DNA of 64,000 bases, from assembly GCA_026214975.1 (NCBI GenBank), contig JAOBSW010000553.1:558001-622000 (forward strand). Reading direction: 5' to 3'. Origin of the DNA: Gentiana macrophylla (lineage: Eukaryota; Streptophyta; Magnoliopsida; Gentianales; Gentianaceae). The position numbers were made by a program, and so were the translations under genes. This document shows, piece after piece, positions 12,651 through 24,690 of the stretch (its first letter is position 1; each line of letters begins with the position of its first letter). The notes beneath the pieces are model-generated. The model was given only the letters and a program-made list of their open reading frames with translations. It had not been told where the DNA came from and made no database searches.

Positions 12651-14004
12651 ACTACTCACGAGCTGAGAATTTATTTCAAACAAAAAAACAAAAACATCCG
12701 GGATAATAATCCTCGTTTGAATAAATTACCCTAAATTAATTCGTTTAATCAGACGTTGATTTCGAATTTCGATACTTTCTAAGATTTACTCCTGGAGTGT
12801 TTATGAACAAGGGGTACCTTTTTTTTTTATCGTAATAAAAATTACTACCAGGGTTAATAATCTAGTGTGACATTTAAAATAAGTAAAAATGAATGCTATA
12901 TATTATACATGTCCTTTAATACAATCTCTTTAAGATGGTTATAAAATATATCTCATTTTCTTTGAGTAAATATTGTAATATGAGATTGAACTTAGCAAAA
13001 TGGTATAAGTCATTGCACTTCCGAATTTTAATCAGATTTTAGTGTCGATTGCTCAGGAGTATAGCTCAATGATAAAAATGTAGAAGTGTTGTAGTAACAT
13101 TATTGTTTTTGAGTATTCGTAAACTATACCACTGAGGTATAATTTTTTATCTATATATTCAACGAAATTATAGGGGTGCGGCCGTAAAACCCTTTGAGTA
13201 GGACTCAACATTTTTTTTTTTTTTTTTTTTTTTGTTAACATCTTATTAGCTACTCTCAATAGTATGATTGATGATTGTTAATCAGCATAAATGTTTTTCA
13301 ATTTTCAAGAGTGACATTGTTTTAATATTGATGCATGAAGTTCAATAGTTTGCAATTTAGTTCGTTCATTAAACAATCAAGCTTGAACTTATTCGTGTAC
13401 TAAACAAACACAAACTCAGAAATTTGAGATTTATTATAATTGAGAATCATACGATGTCTTGACTTATCCGGATTACTTTCTTACGAGGGTGTCTCCAGAA
13501 TTTTTTTCAATGGGTCAGAAATATGTGATTTTGTTTTGTCGTTTAAACACAAGTTTGTAGATTTAATTTTACTGTAGACAGAAGACGTCATGTGTAAAGT
13601 TGATTAACTGCAACAGATATGTGCTTTGAAGAGACAAACTATATTGAAGTCTTCTTATACGTAAGGCCCGCTATTGGGCTGAGTTTCCTCGGCCATTTGT
13701 TGAGTAGATCCGAATTAGACTATTCAGTTTTACGTTATGTGTATGAGGTCGGATCATACACATTTCATTTACATCAACCTCTCTCAGCAAATAAAATGTA
13801 TACAAGCTGTTTTTTTAAAGTAGATCACCGTGTTATAACTTTTGATTTACATCATTCACGAAGTTTTAGAGACAGCGTGCAGTTGGACCCAATTGTAGGT
13901 TGGGATTCATCAACAAGTGATGCCTCATCCATAAACAGATAGGAGTAAATCTGAGACAAACTCCTCCGTGCCCCTGCCTTCTTCCTCACTTACCACACCT
14001 AGAA
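12651..14004. other. spacer between divergent SEC15 and PPD6, includes the PPD6 promoter
   Basis: AT-rich DNA with a T-run at about 13212-13232. A GGCCC and a TGGGC word at about 13665-13682 resemble plant site II promoter elements and lie about 330 bp before the PPD6 start. An open frame at 13619-13942 has no recognisable protein features. No other gene seen. Confidence 0.4.
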
Positions 14005-15087
14005 ATGGCCGCCACTTCACTGCAGATTCCATTCTCCGGTCTTTTCTCAAGCACCTCAACTACTCCTTCTTCAAAATTCTCTCAAACACTAACTTCTAAA
14101 TGCATCAAGAACAACACCCATCAAAATCTGGAGGAAACCACCAATAACCTCTCAAGAACAAGAACAAGAAGGGAGTTGTTTAATCATGGGCTTGCTTTGA
14201 TCCCATTTGTGAAGCTCTTATCGGCTCCGGCGCCGGTTTTCGCTCGTGAAGTGGAAGTGGGATCTTACCTTCCTCCTTCACCTAATGATCCCTCTTTTGT
14301 TGTCTTTCAAGCTACTCCTAAAGACACTCCTGCTTTACGTGCAGGTGTAGTTTAATTTTATTTCCATTCAAATGTTGCTTATTTCTTTCTTTTTTAGCTC
14401 ATAATGTTTCTTCTTATTATTGAAAATTATCCATGAGATTTTGTGTGGGATTTCTTTACTCTGCTCTGTATATATATAACCTTATGAAAGTGTGGATTTA
14501 GTTGGTTGCAGGAAATGTGCAACCATACAAGTTCATCATTCCTCCAACATGGAAACAAACACGAATAGCCAACATTTTGTCAGGAAACTATTGCCAACCA
14601 AAGTGTGCAGAACCATGGGTAGAAGTCAAATTTGAAGACGATAAACAAGGAAAGATACAGGTTGTGGTCTCTCCTTTGATACGTTTAACTAACAAACCGA
14701 ATGCCACCATTGAAGACATTGGCAGCCCGGAAAAGGTCATCGCTTCTCTTGGTCCGTTTGTTACAGGAAACACTTATGACCCTGATGAACTCCTCGAAAC
14801 ATCTGTTGAGAAACACGGTGATCAAACGGTAATGTCCCATAATCTTTTGCTTTTTTATGTTGGATGCCAAGATTTGTTCTTACAAGATAATTTTTCCTTT
14901 GTATCATGAAATGCAGTATTACAAGTATGTTCTAGAGACACCATACGCGTTGACAGGATCGCATAATCTTGCAAAGGCAACAGCAAAAGGGAGCACTGTT
15001 GTCTTGTTTGTAGCCAGTGCCAATGACAAACAATGGCCAGCATCACAGAAGACATTACAAGCCATTCTTGACTCCTTTGAAATCTGA
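14005..15087 (+). CDS. PPD6: PsbP domain-containing protein 6, chloroplastic (thylakoid lumen)
   Basis: Three exons, 14005-14344, 14512-14828 and 14917-15087, all with GT-AG introns, give 275 residues. PPD6 proteins are soluble thylakoid-lumen relatives of the PSII extrinsic subunit PsbP; their exact role is not settled. Residues 1-50 are Ser/Thr-rich like a stroma-targeting peptide. Then twin arginines (RR, 55-56), a hydrophobic stretch and an AxA-like VFA (78-80) fit a Tat-type lumen signal. The mature part carries the PsbP fold: FQATPKDTPALRAG, then YKFIIPPTWK, WVEVKFED and LASLGPFVTG. Two cysteines in YCQPKC (C141 and C145) match the redox-active pair typical of PPD6 and absent from PsbP itself. 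The gene is divergent from SEC15 and convergent with the bZIP gene, 409 bp away. Confidence 0.92.
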
Positions 15088-15496
15088 TTTTTGTATAATC
15101 TGCTTATTCAGATTATACATATACTCTCCATCTGCTTTATTTCGTATTGATCATTTAAAGATGAATGTGTACTGTAATAGAAATTTTGTTCAACGTAAAT
15201 GTGGTGTTGTGACCCGGTTTGAAACCCTTCTTAAGTTGTTTCAAGAATCCGAATATAAAGCGAAGAAATGGAAATAAAGATCAAAGTTCAACATAGAAAA
15301 CCAAAGTATTAAGTTTTACTAAAACTAGTCACAAATGTATCTATTAAAGAAGTCATTTATTAGTTAATGAGGTTATTACACATCAGGGGTATAAAAGTCA
15401 AGAGCAAACTATAATAATTATGACTATCTACAGAACTATGAATTCATGATATATAACTAATGCAATTTATCAAACTGCATGATTACAAGACAGCCC
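15088..15496. other. convergent 3' UTR region between PPD6 and the bZIP gene
   Basis: AT-rich sequence between two stop codons facing each other. It presumably holds both 3' UTRs and polyadenylation signals. Nothing else seen. Confidence 0.5.
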
Positions 15497-18400
15497 TCAG
15501 GTAGTAACTAAATGAGCAGCATTTCCTTTAAATGGAAGCATGCACGAGTAAGTGACGTACTTCACGCTGTCCAAGAGCACGACGACGAAGATCCTAGAGA
15601 TGGATTTTGGTCCCATAACACCTTTCCCGTCAATGTCATCAACCTCTCTCGGATCAACAAGTACCGATACAACCATTGAGGATCCAGAATTATTTCTGGT
15701 GAAAGGTTCTTCCTGAGGATTTCTTCTTGAAGGTTCATCAGACGCGTTGTGAGAAGAGACACCTGGCATAATCCTTCGGTTCCTGACTTTTTGGAGGTGA
15801 GTAGAATTCTGGCCCTGCTCCACGGTTACATTTTTCCGGAAGGAAGTTGCTGGAACAATGGCGGAAGACACGTCAAACTGGAACACTTCCTTGCACATGC
15901 CTGAACTTAACATTGGTCCTGTGGAGAATGATATTCAAGAAAGGACCTCAGGTTTTGAGCATATAAGGGCAGTGCTTAAAGATGGCTTCGAAAGAATAAT
16001 AAAGAATCAAACTTTCCTATTCAATGAAGCATAAAAACCGAAATGATTATGAACCCACGTAAATTTGCAAAGAATAATCACCCTAAATGAATCTGACCAA
16101 TCATCCAGAAGGGTGAATTAAAGCAATAACTAAAACAAGTCACGGTGAAAGTAAATGCTGTGACGGAAATCAGTTCACATACAAAAGACCGATTAGAAAA
16201 AGGGAACTAGCTTCATTAAAGTTTCCTTTCTCGTGTTATACAAGGCACTAAACTCTTCCTCTACCTCCCCCAAGAGCAACTGTTTCTCATATTGTACAAT
16301 TCCAGCTTATTGTCCTCCTTTCCAATTTGGGTTGTTCCTTACATAACTGTATTCATTATTGTATTTTCCTGGTTCTATAAATCAATTTCAATTCATACAA
16401 CGCATCAACGATATTCCAACTACAACACAATTTAAGGGACAGCAATAAAAAATTTAGGTCAAATAATGAAATTCAATGCATAGAACATACTGAAACATGT
16501 GTAATGTCAACCCAACCATATTTTTAGGATGGAGGGAGTAAATAACAAAATAAGATAATTAGTACAACCCAAAGAACTTCACCAAAAACCAGAATCCAGA
16601 TAAACATTCTACAGATAGCAGTTTGCCACATAATTTAGCCCGCTCAACAAAGTTATGGCCTAGTTGCGGGATCAAAAAAACATGCAAAACCCCAAATAAA
16701 ACATAATAGTATTGTCTCAGAAAAACCAAATGTTGAAAATACAGAAAGCACCTACCAGCAAGCCCTTCCTGGAACCACTCCTGCAGTCGATTGTCCGAAG
16801 CAAAGCCCAGCGCCCTTTGCCGGTCAGATGGACTTCTGTTAAGATAAGCCTGTCTTCCACCCTTAACTGGAAGAGCTGGGGCCAAATCTCCTGGAACTGC
16901 TAGGCTAGTCTCAATCTTGTTTTTGGAAGGATCTTCATCAGATGCCATTGCTCTCTCAGTAGCCATGAAAGAATGGATTATCAAGTTGCCATCTATTTGT
17001 ACGAGCTTATCATTCCTTGGTACATACAAGGAGGCAGCAAGGCTACCATTTACGGGAGCATGGTCATCCAGTCTATGCTCCGTATTCGGCTTTCCTCCAT
17101 GACCACCATAGTAAGTTCCATTCACAAGTATTCGATCATGATGCTTCCCGTACAATTGATTATCAATGTTCGCAGATGTGCCAATCAATGCCTCATGAAC
17201 ACCTCCATACCTCACATTCATCAGGGGAACCAATCCGCCAAAGAGCAGTATAAAAAATACCAAACCCAAGAAACTCACACTTGCAACCTTCTTGGTTTTC
17301 ACTTCTCTCGCCTTACTCTCAGTCTTCTTACTTCTCTTTGGTGCCGGCACAGCCTGCTGTGGCTTTAACTTGGGAATTGGAACAACTGGCACTTGTGACC
17401 CGTTCGGCTTTACCATGTAAGGTGACATACCATAAGGCATCCACGGATACATCATTGGTGGTGGGTACATCCCTGCTGCTGGAGGGACCATTGAAGGTGG
17501 TGGCACCGAAACACCACTCAATTGTTGCCGCAATGTAGCATTTTCTGCCATTACATATGCAACTCGAGCATTCAAATCTTGAATAGTCGAGCTCATAATC
17601 CTCACCTTATCCTCCAACTCCTCAACAGCCTGCTTTTTCCTTTGCCTGGATAGCTGAGCACTTTCTCTATTCCTCATTAACCTGGCTATTCTCTTCTCGT
17701 CATCTTCATTCAAAATTTCACCCATACCAGCATTGTTATCAGCATTATCACTCAATCTAAATTTTGATTTCTGAACTTCACTGGTCTTTGTATCCCAGAT
17801 AGTTGCATCTTCATCTACCTTCTTCCTTTTCAAAGAAGAAATCTTACTCTTGCTACTACTATTATTATTATTGGTTGATCCTTCCAAGTTCAATTTATCA
17901 GCAACATTCAAATTTTTAACCGAACTATTCCCAGTATCAGGAGAATAAGTTGCTGAATTACCTGATAAGCAATTTCCAGAACCCCGAGACTCCGGCGAGT
18001 GGCAATTCAAATCCCTAGAATCAATCGACTCAGGCGAAGGCTTGATAAAGCAGCCAGAAGCTTCCTGTCTTTGATCACCAGAAAATTCATGTATCCCCAA
18101 ATCCTGTGACGGCTGCAAAACCTCCGCCGAAGAAGAGGAATTGGAAATCGTACAATCACCGTTGACATAAACATCCTGAAACTCCGGAGAGGTTTCTCTC
18201 TGTTGAGGAGGTAGGAACTGCGTCAAGCTAGAGTCGGGTCCACTTGGAATGAAGCTACCTGGCTCTAGAACATCCGATCCAGCAAGTAGATCGTCAACGG
18301 AAAAATCCAAGTCGAGGTCCAGATCGTCCAAATCGAAATCGATACCGTCCTGATCGAAAGAATCGAAATCGAAGGGATCGTTTAGGCCTTGGCTGAAAAA

Positions 18401-18499
18401 GGAAGGGTCTAGAGGTGGAACTGCGAGGCCGTCGTAATCACCGGCGTTGATAGCCGGATTCGACGGAGGTGATGGGTCGGTCGCAGCTACGTCGGCCAT
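15497..18499 (-). CDS. bZIP17: ER membrane-tethered bZIP transcription factor (bZIP17/28/49 type)
   Basis: Two exons, 18499-16756 and 15918-15497, are joined by a phase-1 GT-AG intron and give 721 residues, the length I recall for Arabidopsis bZIP17. These factors sit in the ER membrane and move to the Golgi on salt, heat or unfolded-protein stress. Site-1 and site-2 proteases then release the N-terminal part to activate chaperone genes. Visible parts are an acidic N terminus (FDLDDLDLDLDFSVDDLLAG), a basic region RLMRNRESAQLSRQRKK near residues 272-288, a leucine zipper, a Pro-rich linker, one membrane segment near 405-427 (SFLGLVFFILLFGGLVPL) and a lumenal tail with NRRIMPG at 628-634, where the usual site-1 motif is RRIL. 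The start at 18499 (MADV) is preferred over an in-frame ATG at 18559. bZIP17 versus bZIP49 cannot be settled by eye. Confidence 0.92.
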
Positions 18500-18711
18500 T
18501 TCGTTTCCTTTTTCTTCTATTATTTGGTTATCGCGACAAAATACCGAGTGAAATAGCAATCGATTTTTTACGCGCTAATTTCATACTTTCTGGAAAAAAA
18601 AATTTCACGGAATGGAATATTTTAGGTTGAATGAATACTTTATATTTGGGGCACTCAAAAAAAATAGAAATAAAAGGTTTAATCATGCCAAGGGAAAAAT
18701 CATTGTATACT
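18500..18711 (-). promoter_or_regulatory. bZIP gene 5' leader and proximal promoter
   Basis: This stretch lies directly upstream of the bZIP start on the minus strand. It has no obvious TATA box or introns that I can assign. A foldback MITE begins at about 18712. Confidence 0.35.
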
Positions 18712-18853
18712 AATGATATAGGTATGACACAACGGTGATCTGTATCGTTGATAATAATATATCTAAATTGATCAGATATAAATCTTATATGATCAACGGT
18801 GCAGATCACTGTTGTGTCACTTGTTGTAACACAACCGTTATGCATATATCATT
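18712..18853. mobile_element. foldback MITE in the bZIP promoter
   Basis: Positions 18725-18752 and 18792-18819 are inverted copies with 25 of 28 bases paired, and AATGATATA at 18712-18720 is mirrored by TATATCATT at 18845-18853. The whole can fold into a hairpin about 210 bp upstream of the bZIP start codon. No coding frame. Confidence 0.65.
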
Positions 18854-18879
18854 ACTCATCTTTGTAAGGCATTGACGTC

Positions 18880-19225
18880 ATAATCCTTATTTTTTATCCA
18901 TAAAATAATGGTACATATTTTTATTTTACAACATCTCAATTCAAAACACTTCAGTATGTTATCTTTATCCTTATAACATTTCAAATACTATTAAATAATG
19001 TATATTCTACTTCACAACCATATTCTTACAGATTAAAATTTTATAATTTTACTCCAGCAGCATCCCTATCATTATCACTATACCTTTTTATAATTAAACA
19101 TGTTAGGGACATAAATAGTGCATCTTCAAATGTATGGATGCACTATTCATATCACTAAAAAATAAACAGAGATAGGGACTCTGTTCTATAAGACTTTTGG
19201 ATTTATAATTATATTATATCGTTAT
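18880..19225. repeat. dispersed AT-rich repeat, second copy at about 57605-57985
   Basis: The words CTTATTTTACAACA, TTATCCTTATAA, ATTTCAAATA, CACTCCAG-AGCATCCCTAT and GACTATTCATATC-like runs occur in the same order in both places. It looks like a non-autonomous element, but I could not fix its ends. Confidence 0.55.
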
Positions 19226-19241
19226 TTTGAATATAGAACAC

Positions 19242-19388
19242 GTTTTTTTTTTTTTTTTTTTTTTCCACTTGACGAAAAAGAAATTCTACTAATGGCCTTA
19301 AATTAACGAGGAGGGGATTGAACCCTGACCTTCTCACCTGGAGCTTAGAGAAACCCCAGTGGCTAACCACTGGGATGAGCTTGTTAAT
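19242..19388 (-). mobile_element. tRNA-derived SINE with 11-bp target-site duplication
   Basis: On the minus strand an A-box-like region (CCCAGTGGTTAGCCACTGGG) is followed by a B-box (GGTTCAATCCC) and ends in a poly-A run (poly-T on plus at about 19243-19264). ATATAGAACAC occurs at 19231-19241 and again at 19389-19399, an exact flanking duplication. Confidence 0.8.
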
Positions 19389-19399
19389 ATATAGAACAC

Positions 19400-20142
19400 A
19401 TTATGGAGACTATGTTGTGAATGCCCCAAGGATTTTCACCACAACATTGCACAAAGTAATTAAAAAAATACACATCATTATTTCTCGTCTTATGACAAAT
19501 ATGCATTGAGATTTATGATTAATGACCATAATATAGATTTATCATTATATATAATGAGTTAATTTATCATAATAAAACTAAATCAAACCGGCAATACTCG
19601 TATCGTGAAAAGGGACGGAGACACTTCTCCGACCTCAATGCCGGCCATCCCAACAACCTTTAAACTGTTAAAATAATTTTTTATACTCACTTTTACTGAC
19701 AATAAAATATTACATTAAAAATTTAGTAACCGTCTCGGATAATAGAATAGTCCAATCATTTTTCAATAAGAAAGTTTTTTTTTTTTTTTTTTGAGAAAAA
19801 TCAATAAGAAAGTTATCAAGTGATTTGGGTAAATTATTTAACTTCTTTAGGAGTCTATTTTTGTGGTGTGGTGTACTGAATTTTTGGCCCTGAGTTTGGT
19901 TTGGATTCGGTTCGGCGGTTTATACATGGTCGGTTTGGGTGGGTGAATTTCATCCTCAAACCGAACCGAATCACTTGGAAAACCAAATGTTCGGTTTGAA
20001 CCAATTTCGGTTTGGGTTCGGTTTGGGTTCGGTTTGAACCTGCGATTTATCTATTAAATGGTTGTTCGGTTTGGGGTTCGGTTCGGTTTGCATATATCAT
20101 AAAACCAAAAAATAAGATCGGTTTGGATTGGTTTAAAATATA

Positions 20143-20220
<78 letters not shown>

Positions 20221-20842
20221 CGGTTCGGTTCGGTTTGGATTGGTTTAAAATAAAATCAAACCAAACCAATACATTTTTGTTGGTTAAAACCAAACCGAAA
20301 AATTCTATGGCCAGATCGGTTTGGGCCAAATTGGTTTGGACGGTTTGGATCGGTTTGGCTTTCGGCTTTGGTTTTCCTGCTCAGCCCTAGTGTGTACATT
20401 AGTCCGTAGTTGAAGTTGTTTTTGTCCAAAACAACACACGCTAAAACAACAAAGTCGGCCGAAATATCTTTTCCTGTCCCTATTCATCTTTGCATAATGA
20501 CATATAAATCATTTACAAATAGATTTAGTATTAGATATATATACCTTAATAAGTATAATAAATATTATTATTATATACTGTATAAGTAAATCGAAATTTA
20601 CAGAAAAGTCAAACAATTTCAATCTCCGATATGAAAGATTGGTGAATTTTGTAGGCAAAAGAGATAAGAAGCAAAAAGGGGTTTCCTCAACATTCCCTCT
20701 CTTTTTGTTTTTCCTTTTCTTCTTCCCTAGAAGAGAGCCAAAGTCTCTTCTTCTCCTTTGGGAGGAAGAAGACGACGTTTGTTTACCCTATAGATTAGCT
20801 AGCTTATCTGTATACAGTAATTCGACAGATATATATACATAT
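19400..20842. repeat. GGTTCGGTTTGG minisatellite, AT microsatellite and R3H gene promoter
   Basis: From about 19890 to 20370 the sequence is built from variants of GGTTCGGTTTGG, split by an (AT)n run at about 20148-20218. The repeat keeps long frames open on both strands without protein features. The leader of the R3H gene lies in the last 200 bases. No other gene seen. Confidence 0.7.
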
Positions 20843-23800
20843 ATGGATTCCGTATCGATTTCATCTTTATCTTTGTTGCCGGCGACGGCAACGCCCATGG
20901 CTATGGAGGCTGCTGCTGCTGCTGCTACTGCTACAGTTGAAAAGGAGGTGGCTGCTGCTGCTGATGGTTCTGTATCGTTGGTGGATCCGTTTTTGGTTGA
21001 GGCGCTTCAAAACCCTCGTCATCGACTTACAAGTGGGTGCTTGTTTTTTTTTGGGATGGATTTTGTGATTCAATTTAGCAAGTTTTTTCTTATTGATTTT
21101 GTTTGTTGCGTGATTTGTTGTTTGTTTTGTTGTGTTTGTGTGGAATTTAGGATTAAAGGTTGATGTATGAGTTTGGAATATAGCATTTCCTGGATTATGT
21201 TTATAGAGAGTTGCTCGATCTAGATTCTTAATTAGGAATTAAGGTTGTGAATTTTGTTCTTGGATTAGTTATTGTGAATTTTGTGAGCTGTGGATCTGGT
21301 CTCTAGCTTATTAAACTTATTCTGTTGATTTGGTGTTATAGAAAGAATGGAGCCCTTTATCTATCACTTATAACACTTCCAATTGTTTTGCAACATTTAA
21401 TTTTGTGGCACATTCAGTGTAGTGGTATGTCAGGTGCTTGTTTGTTTTTTTTTTCTCTTTTCAAATTTAGTTATCCTTAAGGCATTTGTGGCCTTCCCCA
21501 TCTGGCAAAGAAGTGTAGTTGAGTCCTGTTATTCATTTCTTGTTTTTCACAATTGACCACTTGAAAGTCGATTCTAAGTTCTAAAGTTGATTGTTTCTGG
21601 GGTGGTGTTATGGTACAAGCTTATTGGTGCCACTAAATGCGTCCTTTCATTTTCACTGTTGTGTTCTGTTCATGGTCATACTATCTCAACACCCTCATCC
21701 ACAAAACATCGTGGCCTTAGAATTGTTGTACAACTTATTTAAGCTTTAGAGGAGCCTTACAATTGCCTAATAGGCCTGACCAGTGCACATTCCACTGTTT
21801 TTTTTATACCTATCATTTTCCATTGGTCTGACATTTCCATGTTTTCTTATACCTGGTGCTTTTCTATTGGTCTGGCATCTTGTCAGTTCCTCCTGAGATT
21901 GGATAGTTCGCATTTATGCTTATTAGAACTACCTTGGTCTTCCATATAATTTATTCTCGCTTGCTTCATTGAAAAGCTTGTAAATGCATCCTCTTCGTCT
22001 CTTCTTGATTGCCCTAACATCCAAAAAAAAGTCTGTTTTACTTTTTCGTATATTTAATTCAGTTTAGACTTTAGACCTCCTCCCCAGCTGTAGCAATCTT
22101 AGTTACTTCTTGTTCTCCTTCATTTAAGCTTAAATTTTAACAAAAGTTATCAAACACCTCTGCATTTGCTTCACTTATTGCCTTTTTAGCATGTTTCTTG
22201 TCCGACTTATATTTCTCCAGTTTTTCTTTGTTCCTGCATGAAGTGTCTTATTACTATCCCTCTTAGCTTTAAGTCATTTTATCCTCCCTGGTTGCCCAAC
22301 TACATAGTTTGCATCATAAAATTCTCTTTAATGTAGTGAACTAGTTGTTATATTCTGTAGTGAATGGAGCTCCATGTAGATGCCTTATATACACTTGGCT
22401 GTCACTCGTGCTAATTTTGTGGATGCATTTCCTTTTCTATAAGCCATGCTTAATCGTTTTTGACTGTCGAGTTAGCATTTTTCGGTTTTCCAGAATTTAT
22501 TATAACGTGACCTTTGCACATAGGAGACTATGGGAAGTTGGTATGAAAGGGGACGGAATTTTCTGTTTTCCTTTTACCGGCGCACATATTTTCTGTTTCC
22601 ATTTCCCGCTCATTCTTTAACTTTTGTATTTGACTTTTCTCCAGTTCTGCGGATGGAACTCGATCTACAAAGGTTCTTACAGAACTCTGATTTGCAGCAG
22701 TTTGAATTCCAGGCTTTCCCTACTTCCTACCTGCGTCTTGCAGCACACCGAGTAGCTCAACACTATGGTTTGCAGACAATGGTACTGGATAATGTTGTAG
22801 ATTGTCAGGGTATACGAATTTTGGTTAGAAAAAAGCCTGAAAGCAAGTACCCTACTATCTGTTTGTCAGACATACCAGTTAAACAGCAGGAAAATGTCAA
22901 GTTTGAGCAGGTAAAAATTGTTCTCAAACAAAGGCCAAACAAAGAAAATGGTGCAGGTGAATTAGGATCAAAACGCAGTCCTGTCAGAACTGTCGAGGAG
23001 AGGAAGGAGGAATATGACAGGGCCCGGGCTCGCATTTTCAATAGTCAAGGTAGTTCGGAATCAGAGGATACATGGAGTAGAGTACCTTCTGACGAAAAGG
23101 GCTCCCATTTGGATGTTACAGATGACAGAAACTTCAGCACAGTGGTAGATGTGGAAAAGAACATTGTTAAGGAAATTGGGTCATCTTCCAGGGTTGCTAT
23201 TTTCAGGGACAGGGAGAAAGACCGCACAGATCCGGATTATGATAGAAGTTACGAAAGGTACTTGTAAGTTAAATTTTCATAGTCACAGCTTTCTCCCTCT
23301 TCGAATTCACTGCCAAATTTCTGATTCCTGTGAAGAATTATGGTTGAAAAACGGTAATCACGGTATGGTGCAGATATACTTCCCCTTTGTTTGAAACGCA
23401 ACAGGTTGTCAATTATAGCTGCAATTTGTGTATGATAAAGCTGCATATTGAAAAATTACAACATGTAGTTGTTGAACTTGGAAACAAACCTGTTAAAAAT
23501 TGTTCTTTCAAGATTGTTCTTGGATGTTGTTGAAACACATGCATCATTTTGTTTCTCCTTATTTTAGTATTTTGCTGTAGGATTCTCAGTTGCTCGTAAA
23601 ATGACTTGTGTCTTGTTAAACTGATGTTAGGTATGTCAGGAATGCTCCTCCTACCCATCAAAACTTCAGCTTACCGCCATACGTACCGAATCTCCACCAG
23701 CCATATGTACATTATGATTCGGTTCATCCTCAGTTTGGTCTGATGCCAGGGACCCAAGCTCCTCCTCTCCACTACAGGAACCAAGCTTTGACCCCGTTTT

Positions 23801-24006
23801 GTGCAGGGGGATTGAGCTTGAGCCAACCAGCTAGGGATCCAGTATACTTCCAGTGGCCTACCCAGTCTATGATGTATGTCAATTCATATGATCAACTCCG
23901 ACATTCCGTTTTTCAGGTAATCCAAATTTTCATTTATTGTTTTAGGGATGCTGTCAAACTGTACAGTATACGTGTTTGAGTTGCACGTGTTCTTATTTTA
24001 TTCATG

Positions 24007-24039
<33 letters not shown>

Positions 24040-24090
24040 CAGGCACCATGCTATCAACAACCTCTGAGTTTTGATTACTCAATTCCATAG
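20843..24090 (+). CDS. R3H-SUZ domain nucleic-acid-binding protein
   Basis: Four exons, 20843-21032, 22645-23257, 23631-23916 and 24043-24090, give 378 residues; all introns are GT-AG and the first is 1.6 kb. The protein matches plant R3H proteins (At3g56680/At2g40960 type as I recall), expected to bind single-stranded nucleic acid. An Ala/Thr-rich N terminus encoded by GCT repeats leads to DPFLVEALQNPRHRLT. The R3H domain follows at about 64-135, with RLAAH (R94-H98) as its core motif. A SUZ-like RNA-binding segment (RSPVRTVEERKEEYDRARARI) lies near 175-195, then a Pro/Tyr/Gln-rich tail. The MDSVS start is chosen because homologues begin close to it, but the frame is open for another 68 codons upstream to an ATG at 20639. 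Two in-frame donors six bases apart end exon 2. Divergent from the bZIP gene. Confidence 0.88.
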
Positions 24091-24445
24091 TAAGTCCAAA
24101 GATAGAAAGTGAAACTGATGGTTTGGACAATGTGGCATTTACCTTGTTTACTCTGTATGGTTAAAAAAACTCCATGTTTGTCATTAGTAGATCAAATCTT
24201 TAAAGACTTTTGTTAGACTTTGCTGTTTTGTTCTGTCAGTTTTGTTTTTGCTTTGGATTTTTGGATCTCAAATGTAGCGATTCGATTCTGCATCGTTGTC
24301 TTTGTACTGCATTTGGAGTTATTTTTACATATTTCTTCTTACCTCTTTCAAACTACATGCATTCCTTTTGTGACACAATTGATTGTGTATGTATATATGT
24401 TTCTATATAACACCACTAAACTGAAAATGATGAATACGAAATGAT
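24091..24445 (+). other. 3' UTR region of the R3H gene
   Basis: T-rich plant 3' UTR-like sequence after the stop, ending at the hAT-type MITE. No gene seen. Confidence 0.45.
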
Positions 24446-24453
24446 ATCCAAAT

Positions 24454-24654
24454 CACTGGCGGATCCAGGAGTTTATTCCAGTGGTGTCACCGGAGTCTAA
24501 AACAACATCTTTTATCTTAAAAAAAATTCAGTGGGGTCACCAGAGTCTAAAACAACAATTTTTAACAACAAAAATACATAATTTTAATACTAAAAAAAAA
24601 ATTAAAATTCAGTGGAGTCACGTGACCCCCCCGGGGCACGTGGATCCGCCCCTG
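24454..24654. mobile_element. hAT-type MITE with exact 8-bp target-site duplication
   Basis: The ends CACTGGCGGATCC and GGATCCGCCCCTG are inverted repeats of the CAGGGGCGGATCC type seen in plant hAT elements. ATCCAAAT flanks the element on both sides (24446-24453 and 24655-24662). The 201-bp interior is non-coding and repeats a segment that includes GTCTAAAACAACA. Confidence 0.88.
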
Positions 24655-24690
24655 ATCCAAATGGCTCGAACACTTGTTATAATTTTAAGA

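Noticed and set aside
13619..13942. 107-codon frame before PPD6
   Set aside because: No recognisable protein features; it lies in the PPD6 promoter side and contains promoter-like words.
20054..20329. Open frame on the minus strand with YIYIYI and KPNRT repeats
   Set aside because: It is a translation of the AT microsatellite and GGTTCGG minisatellite.
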